Source: Acidimicrobiales bacterium (GTDB lineage: Bacteria; Actinomycetota; Acidimicrobiia; Acidimicrobiales; JABEUL01). From it: DNA of 6,599 bases. The notes beneath the pieces were generated by a model. That model searched no databases. It was not told the DNA's origin and saw only the letters and a list, made by a program, of their open reading frames with translations. The translations under genes were made by a program, and so were the position numbers. Position 1 is the first letter of the stretch, and each line of letters opens with the position of its first letter. The stretch spans positions 1-6,599 of the forward strand of contig DAIDJA010000102.1 of assembly GCA_027451605.1 (NCBI GenBank), written 5' to 3'. Shown here piece after piece: positions 1 to 5,339 of this stretch.

Positions 1-590
1 ATGATATGGTCGGGGAATACCAATCCCGAATTTTTAGCGACTTTTCTGAATTCAAAGCCGACCTTTGACTCAAAATCTGAATTTGCCAGGCTTATCGGCA
101 GCCTGTATTCAGAGGCTATGTCCATGTAAATTGAAAATAGTTCCGGTCTGAAATTAAGTACTCCGCAATGATCGGAAACATGGGTAACGTCAAAACCGTA
201 TACCACTGCCTTTTCAATTTGAGCGCTGCATTCTTTATATGCTTCGTCGGAGTCAGCGTGCTCCCAAAAATCAAAAATAGTCTTGGGGAAACCTCCGTCA
301 CCGTCCAATAAGGATCTCAAATTGGTGATGGGTTCCCATCTGTAGTAGCTGAAGGGCGAGGTCAGAACCAGTCTGATGCCCACATTAGTTCCCCGATATC
401 CTTCAATAGCTACTCGTGAAAAAGGACACGGCATCATAAGAGATGCTGTTATCTTGGGATTTGAATGGATAATTTCATAAGTTGCCTGAGTGGTTGAAAA
501 TGACATTCCAAGTTCAGTGCAATTCAGTATGAGTAACTTGTCATCAGGACCGTACCCCAGTGCCTGATTCAAAGGCAGACTTTCATTCAT
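1..590 (-). CDS. ChbG/YdjC-like carbohydrate deacetylase homologue with altered metal site, 3' end outside window
   Basis: The frame starts at the ATG at 590-588 and stays open to base 1, giving 196 residues; the C-terminus is outside the window. The fold family is recognisable from several points: the first strand and loop LLILNCTELG (19-28), the segment TASLMMPCPF (48-57), VGIRLVLT (70-77), YYRWEP (82-87), LLDGDGGF (94-101), AQIEKAV..G (123-132) and THVSDHCGVL (136-145). Active family members deacetylate amino sugars with a metal held by an Asp in NADDxG, a His in HLxLT and a His in the DSHxG/DxHxH region. Here NADD has become NCTE, HLxLT has become RLVLT, and DSH has become SDH; only His141 (and His137) remains. 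I infer a catalytically altered or inactive homologue. No Shine-Dalgarno sequence precedes the start; a TACGAT at 604-599 could be a -10 box. It lies 71 bases downstream of the 662-949 gene and could be co-transcribed with it. Family assignment is from memory of the motifs. Confidence 0.8.
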   Translation of the reverse strand, partial: MNESLPLNQALGYGPDDKLLILNCTELGMSFSTTQATYEIIHSNPKITASLMMPCPFSRVAIEGYRGTNVGIRLVLTSPFSYYRWEPITNLRSLLDGDGGFPKTIFDFWEHADSDEAYKECSAQIEKAVVYGFDVTHVSDHCGVLNFRPELFSIYMDIASEYRLPISLANSDFESKVGFEFRKVAKNSGLVFPDHI

Positions 591-661
591 ACTATTTAAT
601 CGTAGTCAATTTAGGGTTGATAGATGTTATTGTTGAATTAAAGTTTGCTGGAAAGTTACTT

Positions 662-949
662 TTAGGCTGCAGGTTTGGGATTATCCTCTTGTTTGAAATT
701 GGGAAAGTTGTTTAAGAAGCGCCCGTTGGCTTCTTCCAAGATTAATCTTAAAGTTTCGATTTTCTGTGAAGTACTTGACTTGGAGCTTATATCTATGAGA
801 TCCGTGCCGTTCCCGTCTTCGAGTCCCTTCCGTATTGCATTGCAATAGTAACAGGATGGACTACCGCATAGGTTTGAATCGGAAAAAAGTCTGAGCTGAC
901 CTTTATTTTTTTTGAAATTAACCGACTTTATTTCGTGTGCTGTGTTCAT
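662..949 (-). CDS. Small hypothetical protein with C-x4-C-x2-C cluster
   Basis: This is a 95-residue protein of no family I recognise. It is soluble and polar, with a lysine-rich N-terminus (residues 8-16) and a cysteine cluster at Cys28, Cys33 and Cys36 (LCGSPSCYYCNAIRKGLEDG). A Ser/Thr-rich linker (56-62) follows, then a predicted amphipathic helix (about 63-78) and a polar tail. The three cysteines could bind zinc or another metal together with a fourth ligand such as His5 or Asp, or act as redox thiols; this is inference. It is supported as a real gene by a GGAG ribosome binding site (964-961) 11 bases before the ATG and by a good sigma-70-type promoter further upstream. The neighbour downstream on the same strand is the deacetylase homologue, 71 bases away, so a two-gene transcript is possible. 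Confidence 0.72.
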   Translation of the reverse strand: MNTAHEIKSVNFKKNKGQLRLFSDSNLCGSPSCYYCNAIRKGLEDGNGTDLIDISSKSSTSQKIETLRLILEEANGRFLNNFPNFKQEDNPKPAA

Positions 950-999
950 CTGTTCTCTTTCTCCTTTTTTATAAATTAATCGGATAATATTTTTTGCTA

Positions 1000-1027
1000 T
1001 TTATATCTTTTCATTCAAGTGTTTCAA
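1000..1027 (-). promoter_or_regulatory. Promoter for the 662-949 gene
   Basis: On the minus strand, TTGAAA (1027-1022) is separated by 16 bases from TATAAA (1005-1000). Each hexamer is close to the sigma-70 consensus. The predicted transcription start near 993 would give a leader of about 44 bases containing the GGAG ribosome binding site at 964-961. Confidence 0.55.
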
Positions 1028-1123
1028 AATCGTGAAATTTATTGCCCGTCGGTATATTTTGATATCAATTGACTTCCAATTCTCTAATGAAATTCGAGTC
1101 TGATTTTGGGATATTAATTAAAT

Positions 1124-1152
1124 TTGTCATGGTACTAAATCTTGACTAGTAT
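1124..1152 (+). promoter_or_regulatory. Promoter giving a probable leaderless mRNA for the F420 oxidoreductase
   Basis: TTGTCA (1124-1129), a 17-base spacer and TAGTAT (1147-1152) form a good sigma-70-type promoter. The -10 box ends six bases before the ATG at 1159, so the expected first transcribed base is the A of the start codon. No Shine-Dalgarno sequence is present, which fits leaderless translation, common in actinobacteria. The start-site position is inferred from spacing only. Confidence 0.6.
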
Positions 1153-1158
1153 CTTTTT

Positions 1159-2169
1159 ATGACAAATGACACGGAAACAGGAAAAATAAAGCGGTGGGGG
1201 ATTACGGTACCATTTGAAGGTATCGGTTTAAAGGATCAGATCGAAATTTACAAAGAGTTGGCTGACATTGGCTACACCGATATCTGGTCGGCTGAAGCAG
1301 ACGGTACCGACGCCTTTGTTCCTCTTGCCCTGGCTGCAATTGCCAGTGAAGACTTAAGGCTCGGAACGGCAGTCGTACCTGTTTATACGCGGGGTCCGGC
1401 ACTATTGGCGATGCAGGTAGATACGATTTCCGAACTGGCTCCGAATCGTTTTGTTTTGGGTCTTGGAACCTCATCAAACGTGATCGTGCAAAAGTGGAAT
1501 GATATTGAGTTTACTGAGCCATATAAAAAGACCAAAGACACCGTACAATTTTTGAAAGAGGTCCTTGGCGGGCAGAAAGTGAGAAATCAGTACTCCACCT
1601 TTAAGGTTGACGGATTTAAGCTTGGGCGCCAGCGTCCCAACGGAGAGCGTACCGAGGTTCCAATTGCGGTAGCCGCCTTAAGACCGTCTATGCAGAAACT
1701 TTCGGTAATTCACGGAGACGGTATCATAATGAACTGGCTGACCTCTGAAGACGTGGTTAAAGTTATGGATAACTTAAGATCAACGGGGGTTGATCTTTCG
1801 GCGAAAGAGATAATTGCCAGAATCTTTGTTCTCCCCACAACTGACGAGAAATTGGCAAGGGATATCGGGAGATATCTTATCGGTGCATATTTAAACGTAC
1901 CGGTCTACAGGAAGTTTCACGAATGGCTTGGCCGAAGCGATCAGCTTCAAAAGATGTGGGATCTATGGGAAGCCTCTGACCGCCAAGGAGCATTGGCGGC
2001 GATTCCCGATGAAGTAGTGGATTCGTTGGTTTTACACGGATCGCCCGAAGAGTGCGTTGAGAAAATAGAGAGATATGTGGAAAACGGAGTCAAGACTCCG
2101 GTTATAGCCTTAATTCCGGTCGGGATCGATCAGTTGGATTGCCTTCGTCGTCTGATAAGAAAAAATTAA
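1159..2169 (+). CDS. F420-dependent luciferase-like oxidoreductase, Rv3093c-type
   Basis: This 336-residue protein has the luciferase-like monooxygenase TIM-barrel pattern of F420-dependent oxidoreductases. WGITVPF (13-19) is the first strand. GYTDIWSAEADGTDAF (38-53) is the second. LRLGTAVVPVYTRGP (66-80) followed by AMQ, the NRFVLGLGTSS segment (96-106), VPIAVAALRPSM (167-178) with GDGIIMNWL (186-194), and a C-terminal VLHGSPEECVEKIERYVENG (291-310) are all in the expected order. Members use reduced deazaflavin F420 (some use FMN) to reduce or oxidise small organic substrates in the cytoplasm; the substrate cannot be told from sequence. Length is normal for the family. The start at 1159 fits the conserved N-terminus and the promoter placed directly before it. 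It is divergent from the cysteine-cluster gene and converges on moeA with only 28 bases between stop codons. Neither F420 biosynthesis genes nor a pathway partner is in view. Confidence 0.9.
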   Translation: MTNDTETGKIKRWGITVPFEGIGLKDQIEIYKELADIGYTDIWSAEADGTDAFVPLALAAIASEDLRLGTAVVPVYTRGPALLAMQVDTISELAPNRFVLGLGTSSNVIVQKWNDIEFTEPYKKTKDTVQFLKEVLGGQKVRNQYSTFKVDGFKLGRQRPNGERTEVPIAVAALRPSMQKLSVIHGDGIIMNWLTSEDVVKVMDNLRSTGVDLSAKEIIARIFVLPTTDEKLARDIGRYLIGAYLNVPVYRKFHEWLGRSDQLQKMWDLWEASDRQGALAAIPDEVVDSLVLHGSPEECVEKIERYVENGVKTPVIALIPVGIDQLDCLRRLIRKN

Positions 2170-2197
2170 AGCTTTTTGAAGATTCTAGACATCTGAT
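2170..2197. other. Short convergent gap between oxidoreductase and moeA
   Basis: Only 28 bases separate the two convergent stop codons. I see no strong GC-rich hairpin with a T-tract on either strand; the small palindrome AAAGCTTT at 2168-2175 is the only symmetry. Transcripts from the two sides may therefore overlap. Confidence 0.4.
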
Positions 2198-3424
2198 TTA
2201 ATTTGCAACACTGTCGGTTACGATCGCTTTGAAAAACTGACCCTTTTTGATGGAACGTCTGTTAGGAATTTCGGCAAGGGCATTTGAGTTTGCTAGCGAT
2301 AGTAAATTGTGTGAGCCCTGCTTTTGAGATAGCACTCCCGAGTAGTTCCCGTTTATGTCTTTTTTTAACATAACCCTCAGGTAGTGAGTTTTAGAATCAT
2401 TGTGCGAGGGTATATCTTGTTTGGCTTCAACTTTAACATATTGGATATCATATGACTTGTAACCCATCATTTTTTTGAGTGCCGGTTTAACAAGAAGCTC
2501 AAATGAAACAGTTGCCGATACCGGATTTCCAGGTAGTCCAAAAAATATGCAGTTGTCATTTGTTCCATAAGCGAAGGGCTTTGCCGGTTTAATCGCAATT
2601 TGAAGCGATTGGGAGTTTTTAGGGCAGAGTTTTTGTATCGACGTCTTTACAAAGTCCGCATCCCCGACGCTGACTCCTCCCGAGATAATTAATACGTCAA
2701 CCCTTTTTGAATATACCTTTAGAAGTCTTGTCAATATGGAAATGTCATCGGGTATAATGCCGAAATCATAAACCTTCAGATTAAGCTGTTTTACCAAGGC
2801 GCTGAGAGTTAATCTGTTTGAATCGTAAATTTTAGCCGGCATTAGCTTTTTCCCTACCGACATCAGTTCGCTGCCCGTTGATACTATGCCGATTTTAGGG
2901 GGTCTGATTATTTTTACTTTGTCAATCCCGCAGCTTGCGGCAAGTCCTATAACCGCAGGAGTAAAAATTGTCCCGGAGGGTATTATTACCTGTTTTTGAG
3001 ATACGTCATCGCCTACCGTTCTGATGTTTTCACCCGGTGCAACCGGCACATTAACGATGACCTTTTTAGCCTTTGTGTCATAGTCGCAATTTTCCTGCAT
3101 GGCGACGGCATTGGCTCCCACGTTTAATTTGGCTCCGGTGAAAATTCTGCATGCGACAGTCTCGTCAATTAATTTCTTGGGATTATGTCCGGCAAATACT
3201 GTCTCAACAACATCTAAAGTCAAAGGGAATTTAGTTGATTCGGTAACGGATATCGCAAATCCGTCCATCTGAGAGTTTTCAAAAGGCGGTATGTTGATCT
3301 TGGAGATAACCTCTTGAGCGGAAACCAAATTAAGAGCGTTTAGAATATTTACGGTATCGGGTCGTCTCACTTTGACGGAGTCGATTACTGTTTGCAGGGC
3401 TTCTTTAATTGGTATTAAGGTCAT
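2198..3424 (-). CDS. moeA: Molybdopterin molybdenumtransferase
   Basis: MoeA inserts molybdate into adenylylated molybdopterin, the last step of molybdenum cofactor synthesis, in the cytoplasm. The 408-residue protein has all four family regions. The N-terminal part carries PPFENSQMDGFAI (46-58) and CRIFTGAKLNVGANAVAMQE (92-111). The molybdopterin-binding domain (about 176-318) carries IGIVSTGSEL (178-187), IYDSN (199-203), IISGGVSVGDADFV (246-259), KPAKPFAYG (279-287) and FGLPGNPVSA (295-304). A C-terminal beta domain carries QGSHNLLSLANSNALAEIP (369-387). Length is normal for MoeA (E. coli about 411). I chose the ATG at 3424-3422 because MTLIPIKEAL matches the usual N-terminus; the frame is open upstream but runs into the tRNA gene, so longer starts are artefacts. 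No clear Shine-Dalgarno sequence is present. The protein is lysine-rich and encoded in AT-rich DNA. No other molybdenum cofactor gene or molybdoenzyme is in the window. Confidence 0.95.
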   Translation of the reverse strand: MTLIPIKEALQTVIDSVKVRRPDTVNILNALNLVSAQEVISKINIPPFENSQMDGFAISVTESTKFPLTLDVVETVFAGHNPKKLIDETVACRIFTGAKLNVGANAVAMQENCDYDTKAKKVIVNVPVAPGENIRTVGDDVSQKQVIIPSGTIFTPAVIGLAASCGIDKVKIIRPPKIGIVSTGSELMSVGKKLMPAKIYDSNRLTLSALVKQLNLKVYDFGIIPDDISILTRLLKVYSKRVDVLIISGGVSVGDADFVKTSIQKLCPKNSQSLQIAIKPAKPFAYGTNDNCIFFGLPGNPVSATVSFELLVKPALKKMMGYKSYDIQYVKVEAKQDIPSHNDSKTHYLRVMLKKDINGNYSGVLSQKQGSHNLLSLANSNALAEIPNRRSIKKGQFFKAIVTDSVAN

Positions 3425-3472
3425 AATTGATAGAAATTGTCCGGTTAGTCTGTTAATGACTAAAAATTTGAT

Positions 3473-3493
3473 GCTCTCTTTTTTAAAACTGAG

Positions 3494-3496
<3 letters not shown>
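3473..3496 (-). terminator. Hairpin just after the tRNA-Gly gene, weak terminator or processing signal
   Basis: On the minus strand GCTCTC (3496-3491) and GAGAGC (3478-3473) form a perfect six-base-pair stem around a 12-base A/T loop. The first three bases of the stem are the last three bases of the mature tRNA, so the hairpin competes with the acceptor stem. A five-T run follows a few bases later (about 3467-3463). It may partly terminate tRNA transcription before moeA or aid 3' processing; this is inference. Confidence 0.3.
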
Positions 3497-3564
<68 letters not shown>

Positions 3565-3729
3565 AAGACAACTTCAGCCAATTACGGTTACAAAATGCAT
3601 TCAGTTACAGGTTAAAAGCAGTCTCGGTTATTTATAACCCAATAACTAACAGTTAAGTAAATTTGTAACCGTTAAGTAACTTCAGCATAGTAATGGTAAA
3701 TCTGACTTATGTTAATTCTGTATACAACT
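3565..3729. repeat. Non-coding region dense in GTTA/TAAC half-sites
   Basis: Between 3587 and 3714 the tetramer GTTA occurs seven times (3587, 3604, 3611, 3627, 3652, 3671, 3711) and TAAC five times (3635, 3643, 3647, 3666, 3677); about one would be expected by chance. Larger structures are built from them: a 14-base direct repeat TAAC(A/C)GTTAAGTAA at 3647-3660 and 3666-3679, an exact 11-base inverted repeat ACGGTTACAAA (3584-3594) with TTTGTAACCGT (3662-3672), and a palindrome GGTTATTTATAACC (3626-3639). AACTTCAGC is also repeated (3570-3578, 3678-3686). The region precedes the tRNA on the minus strand and the small frame at 3730 on the plus strand. A multi-site operator or upstream activating region is the likeliest reading, but this is inference. 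Confidence 0.5.
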
Positions 3730-3861
3730 ATGTCTAAAAATTCTAGTCTAAAATTAAAATCCGGTTTTAACTGTATTGGTTTGGCGGGTTTGGATGAGAT
3801 GCATTCGGTTTACTTAAAATGGGAAACTATGAGCGGAGCCGTATCTAATTTGAGTAGTTAA
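3730..3861 (+). CDS. Possible 43-residue small protein
   Basis: An ATG at 3730 opens a 43-codon frame ending with TAA at 3859-3861, five bases before the end of convergent ccdA. The peptide starts MSKNSSLKLKSGFNCIGLAG and contains LDEMHSVYLKWETMSG (21-36). It has no membrane segment and one cysteine (Cys15), and I recognise no family. No Shine-Dalgarno sequence is present. TGTATA/TATACA at 3719-3726 lies just before the ATG and could be a -10 box for a leaderless transcript, but no good -35 hexamer stands at the right distance. The mixed codon third positions look protein-like. At this length an open frame can arise by chance, so its reality is uncertain. Confidence 0.3.
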   Translation: MSKNSSLKLKSGFNCIGLAGLDEMHSVYLKWETMSGAVSNLSS

Positions 3862-3866
3862 AAGTT

Positions 3867-4574
3867 TTAAATTGTAGAGTTAAGCAAAGTCAGGCGATTA
3901 TTGAATATTAGTACTCCCAGTACTATCATGAGCAGACCTCCTATAAGCGCCAGCACCTTAGAATAACGCTTCAGGAAGTTAAGAACACCCGTAGCTTGTT
4001 CAAGGATAAGTGAAAATAATACAAACGGTACGGCTAAGCCCAGACTGTAGGCAGTCAGAAGTGTCGCTCCGGTGAACAAACTTTTCTTGTCGGCCGCTAT
4101 TGCGAGTATGGAAGCCAACACGGTCCCAATACATGGGGTCCAGCCAAAAGCAAAAGCGGCGCCGGCGATCACGGCGCCGAAGTGTTTGAGTTTTGAAAAA
4201 TTTCTGTGAAATTTAAACTCTCTGGCAAAAATCATATATTTGCCGGTTAACGAAAGTATCAAAACTATTCCCATGAAAGTTACGAAGACTCCCGAAATGC
4301 GAATAAATATCAGTTGATGGCTGTCAAGCATTGATCCCAGTGATGAAGCACTCAATCCTAAGACTATGAATACCAATGAGAAGCCCAGCACAAAAAGAAG
4401 GGACTGACGGAGAACGTGAAGTTTATGGGTCGGACCTTCATCATGAGTACTTTGATCGATTCCGAATGAACTGATTATCGACACGTATGCCGGAATTAAA
4501 GGCAGAATACACGGGGAGAGGTATGAGACAATGCCCGCACCGAATGCGGCAAATAAAGTTAAGCTGGCATGCAT
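3867..4574 (-). CDS. ccdA: Cytochrome c biogenesis / thiol-disulfide transmembrane protein CcdA
   Basis: CcdA carries reducing equivalents across the cytoplasmic membrane from cytoplasmic thioredoxin to outward-facing thioredoxin-like proteins, chiefly for cytochrome c maturation. The 235-residue protein has about six membrane helices (near 4-34, 55-79, 89-110, 131-160, 165-192 and 206-225). The paired redox cysteines sit in the expected motifs: Cys22 in LSPCILPLIPAY and Cys148 in FGWTPCIGTVLA. Length is normal for the short DsbD-type CcdA. The start at 4574 places the first helix directly at the N-terminus; no other start exists in frame upstream before a stop. There is no Shine-Dalgarno sequence; TATTCA lies six bases before the ATG, a leaderless spacing, without a convincing -35. 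No ResB, ResC, CcsA or thioredoxin-like partner is adjacent, so its specific client is unknown. Confidence 0.92.
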   Translation of the reverse strand: MHASLTLFAAFGAGIVSYLSPCILPLIPAYVSIISSFGIDQSTHDEGPTHKLHVLRQSLLFVLGFSLVFIVLGLSASSLGSMLDSHQLIFIRISGVFVTFMGIVLILSLTGKYMIFAREFKFHRNFSKLKHFGAVIAGAAFAFGWTPCIGTVLASILAIAADKKSLFTGATLLTAYSLGLAVPFVLFSLILEQATGVLNFLKRYSKVLALIGGLLMIVLGVLIFNNRLTLLNSTI

Positions 4575-4982
4575 AAATTTTGAATATGTTATAGGTGGTC
4601 TTCTCCCGGTGGCATAATTATTTAATAAACCAAAGATTAGTAATTATGCCAACAGAGATCATATACTCGCTTGAATATTTTCGTCGAAGATGTAGTTAAT
4701 TTTAGTCTGAAACGGCGTTTAATTACCCAATATAGTCCATTCATGCCAAAAACTATTTAAGCATTTGGAGCAACCATTACTTCAGTTGGACCGGCTAAAT
4801 CCCGGAAGTGATTTGCGTGATTGACTAAAGTGAGAATTCTAATTGCTTTTTATTCGGTAACTCTTTAGACCAAATACGATTTCTATAAATCTGTTTTTTG
4901 TCGGATTTTTTACTAAGATGATTAAAAATTAAATTTTAAAGTCCGTCTTAATTAATAAGTCAATTGGTTCGCTAAATTTACA
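4575..4982. other. 408-base AT-rich intergenic region between ccdA and the 73-residue gene
   Basis: This divergent spacer holds the inverted repeat at 4610-4651 and otherwise AT-rich DNA. I found no convincing gene. Short stop-bounded frames near 4733-4829 on both strands give peptide-like stretches but have no plausible start codon, and their length is within chance expectation. Two T-tracts (near 4893-4898 and 4905-4910) and an AAAATTAAATTTT-type symmetry near 4925-4937 may be promoter-upstream DNA for the plus-strand gene at 4983. Confidence 0.5.
4610..4651. promoter_or_regulatory. Perfect 11-base-pair inverted repeat upstream of ccdA
   Basis: TGGCATAATTA (4610-4620) and TAATTATGCCA (4641-4651) are exact reverse complements separated by 20 bases. 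The site lies 36 to 77 bases upstream of the ccdA start codon. It is AT-rich inside the arms and has no following T-tract toward ccdA, so a two-half-site operator or an RNA leader hairpin fits better than an intrinsic terminator. No regulator is encoded nearby. Confidence 0.45.
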
Positions 4983-5204
4983 ATGTTTGCTACCCTAAAA
5001 CTAGTTCTTCCGTATCTTCGTATTGCTGCGGTTGTAATGATATTTTCAGGAATTATTTATTTTACGTGCCTTGCTTTGTCCAGGCTGTCGGAATCGAAAA
5101 ATAAAAACTACCTAAAGTGGGATGCCATGGCCAGAATATTTGGGGTCGTGTCATTTATCGGTGCGGTTTTTGTCGTAATTTCAACGGCTGTTTATGCAAT
5201 TTAA
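4983..5204 (+). CDS. Small two-helix membrane protein of unknown function
   Basis: This 73-residue protein has two hydrophobic helices, about residues 9-33 (LPYLRIAAVVMIFSGIIYFT) and 51-72 (RIFGVVSFIGAVFVVISTAV). A short polar loop SRLSESKNKNYLKWD (33-47) links them and is rich in lysine, so it is probably cytoplasmic. I recognise no family. It has no signal-peptide cleavage pattern and one cysteine (Cys29) inside the first helix. The ATG at 4983 has no Shine-Dalgarno sequence; an AT-rich TAAATT at 4973-4978 precedes it, so a leaderless start is possible. It is divergent from ccdA and lies 132 bases before ispG on the same strand, but ispG appears to have its own promoters, so operon membership is unlikely. 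Confidence 0.65.
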   Translation: MFATLKLVLPYLRIAAVVMIFSGIIYFTCLALSRLSESKNKNYLKWDAMARIFGVVSFIGAVFVVISTAVYAI

Positions 5205-5238
5205 TACTTTAAGGATTTGAAATAGTTGCCGCTGGTGT

Positions 5239-5316
5239 AAGACTGGCAATCGCATTAGTCTATAATTTTAATGTAAGAGGTAGTTTTTAGACTGGCAGCC
5301 ACCTGCTACGTATACC
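5239..5316 (+). promoter_or_regulatory. Candidate tandem promoters for ispG built on a repeated -35 region
   Basis: The nine-base direct repeat AGACTGGCA occurs at 5240-5248 and 5289-5297. Each copy overlaps a possible -35 box. AAGACT (5239-5244) lies 16 bases before a perfect TATAAT (5261-5266), and TAGACT (5288-5293) lies 17 bases before TATACC (5311-5316). The upstream promoter would give a leader of about 65 bases before the ispG TTG; the downstream one a very short leader that barely includes the ribosome binding site. The TATAAT is the stronger evidence. Confidence 0.4.
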
Positions 5317-5325
5317 TTTGAACGC

Positions 5326-5339
5326 GGAGTTGTAATTTG
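5326..5339 (+). promoter_or_regulatory. Ribosome binding site deciding the TTG start of ispG
   Basis: GGAG at 5326-5329 is followed by seven bases and then TTG at 5337. This is ideal spacing and supports the TTG as the start codon. The other TTG at 5330 runs straight into a stop codon. It contrasts with the F420 oxidoreductase, moeA and ccdA genes in this window, which lack a Shine-Dalgarno sequence. Confidence 0.7.

Noticed and set aside
116..301. 61-codon minus-strand open frame
   Set aside because: It overlaps the deacetylase homologue in another frame, and only that frame keeps recognisable family motifs.
1202..1477. 91-codon minus-strand open frame
   Set aside because: It is antisense to the well-supported F420-dependent oxidoreductase and has no homology I recognise.
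2168..2197. Bidirectional terminator between the oxidoreductase gene and moeA
   Set aside because: Only a short AAAGCTTT palindrome is present; there is no stable stem followed by a T-tract.
3584..3714. CRISPR array reading of the repeated motifs
   Set aside because: The repeats are only 4 to 14 bases, irregularly spaced and in both orientations, and there are no cas genes.
4733..4829. Short frames on both strands giving peptide-like sequence
   Set aside because: Neither has an acceptable start codon or ribosome binding site, and about 26-33 open codons are expected by chance at this base composition.
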